Positions 35,250-45,390 of a stretch of 64,000 nt of DNA are shown piece after piece. The notes beneath the pieces are model-generated. The model did not search any database, was not told where the DNA came from, and saw only the letters and a list, made by a program, of their open reading frames with translations. The translations under genes were made by a program, and so were the position numbers. Each line of letters opens with the position of its first letter. Positions within the stretch are counted from its first letter, which is position 1. The stretch comes from Gemmatimonadaceae bacterium (GTDB lineage Bacteria > Gemmatimonadota > Gemmatimonadetes > Gemmatimonadales > Gemmatimonadaceae): assembly GCA_025358925.1 (NCBI GenBank), contig JANYHT010000050.1, positions 248,001 through 312,000 of the forward strand, read 5' to 3'.

Positions 35250-37964
35250 CTACCGTGTAATGTTCATCCGTGCGTACATGTACCGTCCGTTAAAGCCAAA
35301 CGGTGACGTTCCGTTGAATGGAAAAATGCCTGAGTTGTTTGTTGCGGCGCTGTTGTAGTCGGGATAAGTGTCCATCACGTTGTCCGCGCCCACAGTCAGC
35401 TTTGCACGACGTAGCACGGTAACTTCTGCAGACAGGTCCGTGATGAACTTCGCACGATAGGTGTTGTCGAGCGATCCGTTTACTGCGGTGCCGCGATTGA
35501 CCACTTCGCCAAACCGCTGCGTACGCGCGGTCAGCCCAAGCCACTTGCGAGAGAGGTTCGCCGAAAATACGAGGTTGCTTCTCGGTTGCCCGACTTCAAT
35601 GCGTCCACGCTCAACGCGACCGAAGAGACTCTCCGACTGCGACGACAACGCAGCGGGTGTGGCTTTCACGTGCGTGACTTTGTTTTCTGACGTGTTGTAC
35701 GCCGAGGTGAGACGGAGAAAGCCTACTTTGCCAACTTGCACGCCGTAGTTCGCCACAATGTCCGCTCCCTGCGTGCGCGTATTGATGGCATTCGTGAAGT
35801 AGCGACCTCCCTGCACGCTGGTGAGTCCGTTGGCGGCAAGTAACGCCGTCACTTGCGCACCCGTAAAATTCTCGGAGAAAACAATGCGATCGGCGATAAA
35901 AATGTTGTAATAGTCGGCCGTGATCGAGAGGTTGCGTGTGGGCTCCACCGCAAATCCGCCGCTCCAGTTCACTGACTTTTCGGGCGTGAGTTCTTGCGAT
36001 CCAAGAATTTTTGCGATGGGATCATTGACGGGCAGCGTGCGCACGTCAAACGGTACGCCGTTTACGAAATTCGTTGCTGTGGATGAGAACCACTGTTGAT
36101 GCAACGACGGCGCGCGAAAGCCAGTGCTGACGGCACCACGCAGTTTGAGCTTTTCTAAGAGCGAAATGCGTGTGGCAACCTTACCTGTCGCCGTGCCACC
36201 AAAATCAGAATAGTTTTCACCACGTGCGGCCACGGACAGCAGCCAACGCGACGTCACATCATTCTCGGCTTCCACCCATACGCCAACGTTGCTGCGTGTG
36301 TGTGTGCCAGCATCCGTTGGACGGAATCCCGGAAAGACTTGGCTGCCGACCGCACCTTGCTTCCCAACGTTCGGGCCATCTAAGATCTTTGCACCGCCAT
36401 CCCGGTACGAATCTGCGGCACCCGCACCAATGTCATAGCTTTCGTACCGAAACTCGGCGCCGGTGGCAAAGCGCAGTGGATTGCGTAAGCCGATGTCAAA
36501 TTCCCGATTGAAATCCGCATTGGTCGTGCTCTGCAAAAATCCGAGTGCACCCGCGTTCATGGTGCGTGGGCTGATCGCACCGAGCGTCACGTTGGCCGTG
36601 TTGTCGATGATGAACTCGAACGTGTTGCGGCCCGCAACGCTGCTGAGGTCGTACTTCCACTTGCCGGCGTTGCCCTTTACGCCGACCGTGCCGGAATAAT
36701 CGCGAATGTTCGAGGTGATGAGCGGTAAAAACCCATCAGGGTATAACGCTCGCACGGTGCGATCATCCTGTGCGCGACGCCAAAATCCAGCTGAGTTTCC
36801 TTTCCGAACGGAAAGACCACCAGACGAATAGAGCTGCATACTGCCAGTGCCAATGTTGCGACCGAAATTGTAAAAGCCAACGTAGTCGCGCGTTTCAGAG
36901 TCGCCTTGCCGATGATTGATTTGCGCCGGATTACTGTTGCGAGGGTCACCGGTGAAGTACTGCTGCCGATAATCAGGCAGGGAGCGATTGGTTGGGTTGC
37001 GATTTCTCACTTCCGCGCCAACGGCTAAGAAGCCCGCGCCACCAAAGTCCCATGAGTAATTGCCGTTTGCCTGCACGGCAGCGCCGTCCGTCAGGTCTTT
37101 GCTGAACGTTTGATTCTTCTGCGTTGCATCCACCGGCCACGCGGGATTGCCCTTAAGCGTCGTTTGCGTGCGACCCACGGTCAGGTTCACTTCTGTTGGC
37201 GCGTTGGTCTTCAGCACCAGATTGATCACGCCAGCAATTGCATCCGAGCCGTATTGCGCTGCGGCGCCATCGCGCAAAATTTCGATACGATCAATCATGT
37301 TCGCGGGAATGGCATTGAGATCGACAGCAGCTTGCCCGCGACCAATAAATCCGTTCACGTTCACGAGTGCGCTGGTGTGTCGACGCTTTCCATTCACGAG
37401 CACGAGTACCTGATCGGCGCCTAGTCCGCGCAGTGTTGCCGGACGCACGTGATCGGTGCCGTCACCAATTGTTGTGCGTGGAAAGTTGAACGATGGCGCC
37501 ACCATCTGGATCATTTGCGCGACTTCGACACGTCCCGTTGCTTTGAGCTCAGACGCCGTGAGGACATCGATCGGTGCGGGTGCGTCGAGAACGGTGCGTT
37601 CTGCCGTTCTGGTACCCAGCACCGCAATAGCATTTAACGTGGTTGACGCTTTCTCGAGCGTAAAGTTTTTTGTGATGGATTGCCCGGCAATGATGGTGAT
37701 CGAATCCTTCACGCTGGCATAACCCACCAGTCGTGCGCGAATTTCGTAGCGGCCCGGGCGCAATGCGATCCGGTAGATACCATCATCACGCGTGAGCGCG
37801 CCAGACTGCGTGCCCGGAATTCCCACCGAGGCAGCCGCAATCGCAGCGCCGGTCGGATCTTTGACCGTGCCGGTGACGGTGCCAACAATCGACTGTGCCG
37901 TGAGCTCGCCGGACGCGACGGCCGTTATGGCCAGCAGCAGTGCCGAACGACAAAGTGTATGCAT
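35250..37964 (-). CDS. TonB-dependent outer-membrane receptor
   Basis: About 904 residues from ATG 37964, preceded by GGAAGGAT; in-frame residues before it are not signal-like. Order: signal peptide (SALLLAITAVASGELTAQ), carboxypeptidase-regulatory-like domain about 25-105 (GTVTGTVKDPTGAAIAAASV), plug about 115-235 (PAPIDVLTASELKATGRVEV, VNGKRRHTSALVNVNGFIGR, AQYGSDAIAGVINLVLK) and a beta-barrel ending in GFNGRYMYARMNITR. There is no obvious TonB box before the plug. It imports a large or scarce nutrient across the outer membrane; the ligand is unknown. Plug motifs with VNGKRRH are common in receptors of Gemmatimonadota and Acidobacteria. No SusD partner is adjacent. Confidence 0.92.
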   Translation of the reverse strand: MHTLCRSALLLAITAVASGELTAQSIVGTVTGTVKDPTGAAIAAASVGIPGTQSGALTRDDGIYRIALRPGRYEIRARLVGYASVKDSITIIAGQSITKNFTLEKASTTLNAIAVLGTRTAERTVLDAPAPIDVLTASELKATGRVEVAQMIQMVAPSFNFPRTTIGDGTDHVRPATLRGLGADQVLVLVNGKRRHTSALVNVNGFIGRGQAAVDLNAIPANMIDRIEILRDGAAAQYGSDAIAGVINLVLKTNAPTEVNLTVGRTQTTLKGNPAWPVDATQKNQTFSKDLTDGAAVQANGNYSWDFGGAGFLAVGAEVRNRNPTNRSLPDYRQQYFTGDPRNSNPAQINHRQGDSETRDYVGFYNFGRNIGTGSMQLYSSGGLSVRKGNSAGFWRRAQDDRTVRALYPDGFLPLITSNIRDYSGTVGVKGNAGKWKYDLSSVAGRNTFEFIIDNTANVTLGAISPRTMNAGALGFLQSTTNADFNREFDIGLRNPLRFATGAEFRYESYDIGAGAADSYRDGGAKILDGPNVGKQGAVGSQVFPGFRPTDAGTHTRSNVGVWVEAENDVTSRWLLSVAARGENYSDFGGTATGKVATRISLLEKLKLRGAVSTGFRAPSLHQQWFSSTATNFVNGVPFDVRTLPVNDPIAKILGSQELTPEKSVNWSGGFAVEPTRNLSITADYYNIFIADRIVFSENFTGAQVTALLAANGLTSVQGGRYFTNAINTRTQGADIVANYGVQVGKVGFLRLTSAYNTSENKVTHVKATPAALSSQSESLFGRVERGRIEVGQPRSNLVFSANLSRKWLGLTARTQRFGEVVNRGTAVNGSLDNTYRAKFITDLSAEVTVLRRAKLTVGADNVMDTYPDYNSAATNNSGIFPFNGTSPFGFNGRYMYARMNITR

Positions 37965-38138
37965 ATGATCCTTCCGTTCTTGGGTGAAAACGCGATTTAC
38001 GCCGAAACTGCATTTGACGAATTCGCACAACAGGCGATTGATGAAGAACAACAATCATGTCTTACTTGTCACTTTGGATCGCAATCGTTTGTGACATAGC
38101 GCACGTAATACAGCGACGGTGTACCGCGACGCACCGAA

Positions 38139-38587
38139 TTACTCCAATTCTTTCCAAACGCTGGCAATTGCCGCGAGGCCGATGGCGCCGGATATAATCG
38201 ATGCAATGACACCGGGGCGATGTGTGAAAATGCCAGTGAGGAGGGGAACAGTGATGGAAGCGATGGCCATCCATGCGCCACTGCGTTGTCGCCTCGCAAT
38301 CAGACTACCGGTCCACCACCACGCGGCAGCGTATGCGGGCCATAAGAGGAGACGCAAAAATACGGTGCGGCGAGTGCGTAAAACGTGCTGTAATGTCGAA
38401 TGGCGAACGTGAGAGTGATCACCATTGCCGCGACGTGAAATACGGAACCCAGTCGGGAATAGCCCGCGATGATGTCGACACGCTTTGAACGTGGCGACGA
38501 TTCGATCGATCGCGAAAATAACACCGCACGAGCAGGTGTATGCACCATCGCCAACGCGCTACTGAGGGCGATGAAAAAGGCCAACAT
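38139..38587 (-). pseudogene. small polytopic membrane protein, frameshifted at a T run
   Basis: The first frame (from 38587) has helices LAFFIALSSALAMVHTPARA and HVAAMVITLTFAIRHYSTFY, then breaks after APYFC. One frame over, from about 38360, comes LRLLLWPAYAAAWWWTGSLI and ASIISGAIGLAAIASVWKEL to the stop at 38139. Joined, it is a four- to five-helix protein of about 145 residues. The switch lies at a run of five T on the coding strand near 38355. Its start overlaps the end of the PEBP gene, so both were probably in one transcript. No family is recognised. Confidence 0.65.
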
Positions 38588-39158
38588 AAACGGCTTTGGC
38601 GAGCACGTGCCCCTGCATCGCCTGCATTACTGTCCTTCGTGTTTCGAACGCGTCCGTTGCCGCGACCACGTCGAGTTTCGTATCCAGCGCGTACACTTCG
38701 AACGTGTAGTGATGGCGCGGTCCACTCGCCGCTGCGCCGGGCCCACGATACATCGGACCGCTGGCGCTGACCTGATGACTTCCATCCGGCAAATCTGCAC
38801 CTTGCGGTACTGCCTCAGGCAAACCCGTGGCCGTTCCCGGAATGTTCCACACCAGCCAATGGAGTTGGTCTTCCGTCGTCTTGTTGCGCGCAACATCGGG
38901 GTCGCGCATATGCACGACCAGCGTGACGGTGCCTGCGGGAACATTCGTCCACATCAACGCAGGGGATCGTTGCGTGCCAGCCTGCGTGTACAGCACAGGA
39001 ATGTCAGTGCCGTCGGCAAACGCGGTAGTGGTCAACGTCATGGCGGGACGCGGCGGCGGTGTTGGCGACTGTGCGCTCAGCCGTGGTGCGCCGACGACAG
39101 CGAGCGCCAGCGACACTGCAATGATCGTATAAATCACACCTGATCTCCGACTCGACAT
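38559..39158 (-). CDS. exported YbhB/YbcL-type PEBP protein
   Basis: About 199 residues from ATG 39158. The signal peptide is IAVSLALAVVGAPRLSAQ. The phosphatidylethanolamine-binding-protein fold follows: SPALMWTNVPAGTVTLVVHMRDPD is the ligand-site motif, with HWLVWNIPG and YTFEVYALD after it. Bacterial YbhB/YbcL-like proteins lack a settled function; the fold binds anionic small ligands. Export is common in this subgroup. The gene precedes the frameshifted membrane gene on the same strand and is divergent from the VPS10-like gene. Confidence 0.9.
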   Translation of the reverse strand: MSSRRSGVIYTIIAVSLALAVVGAPRLSAQSPTPPPRPAMTLTTTAFADGTDIPVLYTQAGTQRSPALMWTNVPAGTVTLVVHMRDPDVARNKTTEDQLHWLVWNIPGTATGLPEAVPQGADLPDGSHQVSASGPMYRGPGAAASGPRHHYTFEVYALDTKLDVVAATDAFETRRTVMQAMQGHVLAKAVYVGLFHRPQ

Positions 39159-39311
39159 ATCCAGGTCTCGTATAAAATGATTGACGGGAGGCTTCGCGCC
39201 ATGTGAGAAGAAACGCCGCGCTCTGGTGCTCCGCAACTATCGTTGCAACGGTACCTTTCTTCGACGATAGGCTCGGCTGAGCACACGCCCGAACACGCAC
39301 TGGACTACGAC

Positions 39312-42300
39312 GTGACGATTTCCAGCACCATCGCCTTCCGCGGCCTCCGCAAGCAGCGCAAATACGTCGCGCTGCTCGCACTCAGCATCATCGTCTCCGT
39401 GATTGCCGCACGCGTGACGATGGCGCAGCGCACTCCCTCGACGCCAGCGGCGCCCGTGCTCGACACTGCCTTCATAAAAATCCCGACATGGCGCTTCGTC
39501 GGACCGGACGGCAATCGCGTCATCGCGGTAACCGGCGTGCCAGGTGAGTACAAGACGTACTACGCGGGTGCCGCAAGCGGCGGACTGTTCAAGAGTACCA
39601 ATGGTGGTACGCGATGGACCTCGATCACTGATTCACTGCGCGTTGCGTCGGTGAGTGCGATTGCGGTGGCGCCGAGTGATCCGAATGTTGTGTGGTTTGG
39701 TACGGGTGAGACATTTTTGCGCAGCAATGTGTCCATCGGCGATGGCATTTACCGTTCGACCGACGCGGGTCGACATTGGGCGCACATGGGGCTCGAGAAC
39801 ACCGGTCGGATTGGCCGGGTCATTGTGCATCCGACGAACGCCAACATTGTGTATGCGGCGGCGCAGGGGCACGGGTACGGGCCGCAGGCAGAGCGCGGAT
39901 TATGGCGGACTACGGACGGCGGCGCGCAGTGGAAGAAAGTGCTGTTCGTCAATGACAGCACCGGCATTATTGATGTGGCGATGGATCCCACCAATCCGCG
40001 GGTGTTGTTCGCAGCGAGTTGGCAACAATACATCGTGCCGTGGGACAAACATTCAGGTGGTGCGGGCAGTGGCATCTGGATGTCACGCGATGCCGGAGAC
40101 ACCTGGGTGCGACTGGATGGCGGTGCAGACGGTCAGGGGTGGGGCAAAGGGTTGCCGAAAGTGGGCACGATGGGGAAAATCGGTGTTGGTGTCGCGCGTA
40201 GTGATCCGCAGCGTCTGTACGCACTCATTGAGATGAAGGAGCCGGCGCTCTATCGATCAGATGATGGTGGGCGCACGTGGCGGTCGGTCAATCGCGATCA
40301 TGATTTGTTGGAGCGTCCGCAGTATTACACACGATTTGGCGTGAGTCCGGTTGATGCGGAAAAGCTGTTCATCGTCGGCGTGCGGTTTGTTGGTACACTG
40401 GACGGTGGTGTGACCAAGATGCCAAACGCGCCACGCGCCGGCGGCGATTTGCACGATATTTGGTGGGATCCGTCTGACGCAGATCGGTTCATGGTTGGTG
40501 ACGACGCGGGTGTTGGCATCACGATCGATGGCGGGAAATCGTTCACGCGCATCGCCTTGCCGAATGCGCAGATGTATCACGTGGCCACCGATACAAAGAT
40601 TCCATATAATCTCTATGGCAATCGTCAGGACGGTTATTCGTACGGCGGGCCGAGTAACTCGCGCGGATCACGGTCCGTGGGTGTGTGGAGTGCGGTTGGT
40701 GGATGCGAGAGTGGTTGGGCGCTGCCCGACACGATAGACGGGCGAACCGTGTGGAGTGGCTGCTACGACGCGGGTCTCGAGCGATTTGATTTGCAAACGA
40801 AAATGTCGCGCGCGGTGGAGCCGTGGCCCGAGGCCGGGTATGGTGTTGCGCCGAAGGATTTGAAGTATCGCTTTCAGTGGACATATCCCATTCATATTTC
40901 ACCGCACGATCACAACACGGTCTATGTGGGATCGCAATTCGTGCATAAAACCACGAACGGTGGGCAGAGTTGGACATTGATTTCGCCCGATTTGTCTACG
41001 AATGACAGCACAAAGCAGCAATCGTCCGGCGGTTTTGTGACCGACAATCTGTTTGTCGAAAACGTGACCGTAGTGTTTGCAATTGCCGAATCGCCATTAA
41101 CGAAGGGTTTGATTTGGGCGGGCACGATGGATGGGCTGTTGCATGTGACGCGTGACGGAGGCGCAACATGGACCAACATCAGCGCGAACGTGCCGGGCTT
41201 ACCGAAATGGAGTACAGTCTCCGGTATTGAGCCGAGTAAATATGACGCAGGCTCGGCATACATTGCGGTGGACGCGCATCTCATCAACGATCGTGATCCG
41301 TACATTTACAAGACGTCCGACTACGGGCGCACGTGGACGCGCATTAGTGCGAACTTGCCGAAAAGTGTGTTTGGGTACGTCCATGTCGTGCGCGAGGACC
41401 CTGTGCGAAAAGGCATGCTGTACGCGGGGACGGAAAACGCGCTGTACGTGTCACTCAACGACGGCGGATATTGGACGGAGATAAATGGAGGCTTACCGCA
41501 CGCCCCGGTCAGTTGGTTGCAGGTGCAGGGGCATTTTCATGATCTGGTGGTGGCGACGTATGGGCGCGGGTTTTGGATTGCTGATGATATCTCGTATTTG
41601 CGAACGCTCGCTGATTCTTTGGTAGCGAAGCCAGCTGCGTTTTTGCCAATGCGGGCTGCGTATCGGTTTCGCAAAGTGTCGACGCCAACGACAGCTCCCA
41701 ATTCGCTGGTGAGTGGCGACGATCCTCCGTTGGCGGCCACACTTAATTACACCATTGCTGTGCTGCCGAAGGATTCGACGGCGAAGGACTCCGTGCGCTT
41801 TCGTGTGTATGATGCGTCGGGCGCGATGATTCGAAAATTTTCCGCAGCACCGGCACTGCGCGGTCTGAATCGCGCGCTCTGGGATTTGCGATACGAAGGG
41901 CCACGTAAGGCCAAGTTGCGCACGGCGCCGCCGGGTAACACGAGTGTGCGCGTGGTCGATTCACGACCGCTTGTGCCGTGGGACTTGGACTTGGTTGGTG
42001 GTCAGGCAGGTCCGTTGGTCGCGCCGGGCATGTATATCGTGGCAATGCTGTGGGGGCGCGACACGCTCCGTCAGTCACTTGAAGTGCGGCGCGATCCAAA
42101 CAGCGAAGGTACAACTGCCGACATTGCGGCGCAGGTGACGCTGGCGCTGCGCATCCGTGACGCACTGAACGAAACGGTCGCGCTCATTGATGAATCAGAA
42201 TGGACCCGCCGTGGCGTTGAGCAATTACGCAGTACGTTGCGCGAAAAAATAAAGGATGCGAAAGAGTTTGGGCCTTCTCCCGGACGTGATCCGAAGCTCG

Positions 42301-42635
42301 CCGATGCGGAGGCATTCCTGAAGGATATCGATGATGTCGAGAAGAAAGTGTTGGCGATCGAAGGGAAGCTGTACGACGTGGCGTTAACCGGCGCGCGCGA
42401 AGATGCATTTCGCACACCGAATCAGTTGTACGAAAAGCTGGCGTCCGTGGGCAGTGACGTGGCCGCATCGAGTGCGGACTTTCGCCCGACCGATCAACAG
42501 GGCGAGGTGTACGGGATGCTGCGCAAACAACTTGACGGATTAAAGACGCAGTTCAGCGCGCTCGTGGCAAACGATCTCACAGCATTTGCAGCAAAGGCCG
42601 CGAAGTTAGGATTGCCAGCATTGGTGCTGTTCTAA
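39312..42635 (+). CDS. exported sortilin/VPS10-like BNR-repeat propeller
   Basis: About 1107 residues from GTG 39312; a TTG at 39243 would extend it. A signal or anchor helix (YVALLALSIIVSVIAARVTM) is followed by two stacked propellers with at least nine Asp-box motifs (STNGGTRW, STDAGRHW, TTDGGAQW, SRDAGDTW, SDDGGRTW, TIDGGKSF, TTNGGQSW, TRDGGATW, TSDYGRTW). A C-terminal Ig-like and helical region spans about 830-1107. Such proteins are annotated as glycosyl hydrolases or sortilin-like, but catalytic residues are not established, and binding of peptides or polysaccharides is equally likely. A strong terminator hairpin follows. Confidence 0.88.
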   Translation: MTISSTIAFRGLRKQRKYVALLALSIIVSVIAARVTMAQRTPSTPAAPVLDTAFIKIPTWRFVGPDGNRVIAVTGVPGEYKTYYAGAASGGLFKSTNGGTRWTSITDSLRVASVSAIAVAPSDPNVVWFGTGETFLRSNVSIGDGIYRSTDAGRHWAHMGLENTGRIGRVIVHPTNANIVYAAAQGHGYGPQAERGLWRTTDGGAQWKKVLFVNDSTGIIDVAMDPTNPRVLFAASWQQYIVPWDKHSGGAGSGIWMSRDAGDTWVRLDGGADGQGWGKGLPKVGTMGKIGVGVARSDPQRLYALIEMKEPALYRSDDGGRTWRSVNRDHDLLERPQYYTRFGVSPVDAEKLFIVGVRFVGTLDGGVTKMPNAPRAGGDLHDIWWDPSDADRFMVGDDAGVGITIDGGKSFTRIALPNAQMYHVATDTKIPYNLYGNRQDGYSYGGPSNSRGSRSVGVWSAVGGCESGWALPDTIDGRTVWSGCYDAGLERFDLQTKMSRAVEPWPEAGYGVAPKDLKYRFQWTYPIHISPHDHNTVYVGSQFVHKTTNGGQSWTLISPDLSTNDSTKQQSSGGFVTDNLFVENVTVVFAIAESPLTKGLIWAGTMDGLLHVTRDGGATWTNISANVPGLPKWSTVSGIEPSKYDAGSAYIAVDAHLINDRDPYIYKTSDYGRTWTRISANLPKSVFGYVHVVREDPVRKGMLYAGTENALYVSLNDGGYWTEINGGLPHAPVSWLQVQGHFHDLVVATYGRGFWIADDISYLRTLADSLVAKPAAFLPMRAAYRFRKVSTPTTAPNSLVSGDDPPLAATLNYTIAVLPKDSTAKDSVRFRVYDASGAMIRKFSAAPALRGLNRALWDLRYEGPRKAKLRTAPPGNTSVRVVDSRPLVPWDLDLVGGQAGPLVAPGMYIVAMLWGRDTLRQSLEVRRDPNSEGTTADIAAQVTLALRIRDALNETVALIDESEWTRRGVEQLRSTLREKIKDAKEFGPSPGRDPKLADAEAFLKDIDDVEKKVLAIEGKLYDVALTGAREDAFRTPNQLYEKLASVGSDVAASSADFRPTDQQGEVYGMLRKQLDGLKTQFSALVANDLTAFAAKAAKLGLPALVLF

Positions 42636-42639
42636 CAAA

Positions 42640-42685
42640 CATGCGCAACGCGGGGTTTACAGCATCGGACCCCGCGTTGCGCATG
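42640..42685. terminator. bidirectional hairpin terminator
   Basis: A perfect 17-bp inverted repeat (42640-42656 and 42669-42685) with a 12-base loop lies between the convergent VPS10-like and fasciclin genes. No U-run, but stem strength and position support termination on both strands. Confidence 0.8.
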
Positions 42686-42694
42686 CGAGACGTA

Positions 42695-43111
42695 CTAGTG
42701 CTTGGCGGGTGGCATCAGGACAGTATCGATGACGTGAATCACGCCATTCGATGCCGCGATATCCGTCGCGGTGACATGACTTGCGCCATTGAGCACAACC
42801 TTACCATCAACAACGGCGATCGTCACCTTGCTGCCTTCGACCGTGGCGGCCTCGTGCAGCGTTACAACGGTGGCGGCGGGCACATTGCCCGCAATAACGT
42901 GATACGTGAGCACTGCGGTCAGCTTGGCCATGTCGGCGAGCAGCGCATTCAAGTCCGCAGCAGAGATCTTGGCGAATGCCGCGTCAGTTGGTGCTAAAAC
43001 GGTGAACGGACCAGCGCTCTTGAGCGTGTTGATCAGGCCAGCGGCCGTGAGTGCGGTGGCGAGTGTCTTGAACGTGCCTGCGGCAACAGCCGTATCGATG
43101 ATGTCGTGCAT
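42695..43111 (-). CDS. fasciclin-domain protein
   Basis: About 138 residues from ATG 43111 ([20 protein letters not shown]), all one FAS1 domain. Both conserved boxes are present: [16 protein letters not shown] and [13 protein letters not shown], with LTYHVIAG between them. FAS1 domains mediate adhesion, and some have lactonase-like or phosphate-ester activity. No signal peptide is seen from this start; a longer frame to 43228 does not provide one either, so it may be cytosolic or leave by another route. Confidence 0.92.
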   Translation of the reverse strand: MHDIIDTAVAAGTFKTLATALTAAGLINTLKSAGPFTVLAPTDAAFAKISAADLNALLADMAKLTAVLTYHVIAGNVPAATVVTLHEAATVEGSKVTIAVVDGKVVLNGASHVTATDIAASNGVIHVIDTVLMPPAKH

Positions 43112-43229
43112 GAGATGCCTAGGTGTACGTGAGCTAAAAGAATGATTTGCAGCGGAATGCACGCGCTGCTCCTCGTCATACAGATGGAATGCAATGCTTG
43201 GCGAAATAGTGCCCGAAAAATCGGTCACG

Positions 43230-43843
43230 TTACTTTTTTCGCAATACAGCTGAGACCGAATCGACCGCGCCGAGATAGGCTTGAATCAGGTCGCGATGGA
43301 CCGTAATCATCAATTCGCTGCCGCTCCGTGCGTAAAACTTCACCGCCATGCTGTCACGGTTGGCCCGGAGCAACGCATCCGGAATGCGCGCGCCAAACGT
43401 TTCATACGGAGAGCAGTTGCTGCTGCGATAGCAGTTCTGATCATCGCGGGACACGCCCGATAGTTGCAACGGTTGCGAGAAACCAACAGCTTGTGTGATG
43501 TCACCACTGCCTGGCACGAAGTACGTGCTCACGTACAAGCGGTGCGAGAGATCTGATGTGCCATCACGTCGCAGCACCGTGCGCATCCGTATGCAGTTTC
43601 TTCTGCAGCCCAGCCGACGACGGCTACCGTTGGCGAGCGCGTATACTCGCGCACCGCAACCGTTGGCGGTTCGACAATGGGCGCGACGTCGATCCTGTCG
43701 ACAGCGGACGCGCGCTCGACGTCAGACGGTGTTGGTGCCGGGGCAACAAACGCCGGACTGGCACATCCAACAGCAATGCCGACGGCTGCCGTGCATACGA
43801 TCGAGCGGACGACGCTGTACGGTCCAAGAACATCGGTGCGCAT
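43230..43843 (-). pseudogene. putative lipoprotein, frameshifted
   Basis: The N-terminal part from ATG 43843 has a lipoprotein signal (SIVCTAAVGIAVGCAS), a Pro/Ala/Val-rich linker and PTVAVVGWAAEETAY. At about 43585 the content moves one frame over to VLRRDGTSDLSHRLYVSTYF, then SQPLQLSGVSRDDQNC and [20 protein letters not shown], ending at 43230. Together these make about 204 residues. No family is recognised. The second part is beta-rich with a Cys pair (QNCYRSSNCSPY). It is adjacent to the DUF6174 gene on the same strand. Confidence 0.65.
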
Positions 43844-43916
43844 GGTGTGCTCTCGAGAACGACGGCGGTGTCGCAAATATTGCGAGCGCCCTTGAACATC
43901 GCCAGAGGCGCGACGC

Positions 43917-44393
43917 TCAGCTCGGTGCAAAGGCCACACGCCCTGTCAGGTAGCTGACCTCATCGTCGGTGGCATTCTTGATCGGATCAAGCGACACATC
44001 GCTTGGAAATCCGTACGTCGCATCATAGGTCACGGCGGTCAATCTGCCCGGCACTCCTTGCGCGCTTCGCACCTCGTCAAATAGTTGATCTACCGTACGA
44101 AAGCGTGTGAGCATCGCAGGCGCGACGTCCGCGTCGGTCGCGGCATCACGTGCGCGCACAACAACCCCGCCGGTCACGGTGACGCGAAACACGGTACCAC
44201 CCGTAGCGCAAAAACAGACGACCTGCTGGTCCATTGCGTAGCTATTCGACATAGGTCGCACCCGTTGCCACAGCGTCTGCGCAACGCCTACCGCGAGGGC
44301 CTCCGGACTCAATGCCACGTCTGCCGAGCACGCCTGCGTTGATGCGCTGGCCACTAAGACGCACATGACCATCCGTCGCGTTGGTCGACACAT
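43917..44393 (-). CDS. DUF6174 exported protein
   Basis: About 158 residues from ATG 44393; ATG 44372 is an alternative. A short signal (MVMCVLVASASTQACSADV) leads into a DUF6174 domain: LWQRVRPMSNSYAMDQQVVC with the FCATGG cysteine pair, VTGGVVVRARD, then TVDQLFDEV and the calcium-binding-like VTYDATYGFPSDVSLD. The family is secreted and uncharacterised. The reading frame upstream of the start runs towards the repeat array and looks noncoding. Promoter signals were not seen; the array begins about 120 bases upstream. Confidence 0.8.
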   Translation of the reverse strand: MCRPTRRMVMCVLVASASTQACSADVALSPEALAVGVAQTLWQRVRPMSNSYAMDQQVVCFCATGGTVFRVTVTGGVVVRARDAATDADVAPAMLTRFRTVDQLFDEVRSAQGVPGRLTAVTYDATYGFPSDVSLDPIKNATDDEVSYLTGRVAFAPS

Positions 44394-44514
44394 CAACTGC
44401 ACAAAATGAGACGTCGGTGCTCCGACGGTGCGGGGAAGTGAGTTCCGTGCTTTGCTTCGTGTGTCGTACCCTTGGGTTAGGATCTGTGCCATTTAACAGC
44501 AAGGACGCGGATAA

Positions 44515-45390
44515 AACCGCCACAACCAACCGCGAATGGACGCGAATGGACGCGAATGAACTCCGAACAGGACGCGGCTCAATCGCGTGATGTCGATGTC
44601 GCACTTGTTTATTTCTGAAACAGCGCAAAGTGATCTGCCTTTCGACACGACACGCGTAGTCGCACCGTCGCAATTCGCGTCATTCGCGGTCTGCAGTTGC
44701 CGTTCGGTCACGCGCGCGCACGGCCATGGCGGCTGCGCTCAACGCACCGCCACAACCAACCGCGAATTACGCGAATGAGCTCCGATCGGGATCGGGCTGA
44801 ATCGCGTGATGTCGATATCGTACTTTTTACTTTTAAAACAGTGCCAGCCAACCTGCCTTTCGACACGCCACGCGTAGTAGCACCGTCGCAATTCGCGTCA
44901 TTCGCGGCCTGCTGTTGTCGTTCGGTCACGCGCGCTCACGGCCATGGTGGCTGGGCTCACCGCACTGCAACAACCGACCGCGAATTTACGCGAATGAACG
45001 CGAATGAGCTCCGATCGGGATCGGGCGGAATCGCGTGATGTCGATGTCGTACTTTTTATTTTCAAAACAGTGCAAGGCAAACTGCTTTTCGACAGGCCAC
45101 GCGGAGTCGCACCGTCGCAATTCGCGGTCTGCAGTTGCCGTTCGGTCACGCGCGCTCACGGCCATGGTGGCTGCGCTCACCGCACTTCCACAACCGACCG
45201 CGAATGAACGCGAATAGACGCGAATGAGCTCCGATCGGGATCGGGGTGAATCGCGTGATGCCGATGTCGGATTTTCATTTTTTAAAAGAATGCCACGCGA
45301 TCTGCCTTTCGACACGCCACGCGGAGTCGCACCGTCGCAATTCGCGTCATTCGCGGTCTGCAGTTGCCGTTCGGTCACGCGCGCTCACGG
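44515..45390 (+). repeat. array of four TIR-bearing repeat elements
   Basis: Four imperfect tandem units of about 205-230 bp start near 44515, 44745, 44965 and 45185. Each begins with a CGCCACAACC-like tract and two or three direct 10-bp repeats (CCGCGAATgg, ACGCGAATga). A conserved core follows (GAGCTCCGATCGGGATCGGG, GCGTGATGTCGATGTCG, a T-rich run, TTTCGACACGCCACG). Each ends with the inverse of the start (ATTCGCGTCATTCGCGG, TGCAGTTGCCGTT), then a linker ending GCTCACGG. The ends thus form terminal inverted repeats of about 30 bp. Short open frames inside look spurious. No transposase is encoded. The last unit stops within or against the ABC ATPase gene. Confidence 0.85.

Noticed and set aside
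44587..45217. Several 60-130-codon frames inside the repeat array on both strands
   Set aside because: They repeat with the array, have no start signals and differ between units; they are by-products of the repeated DNA.
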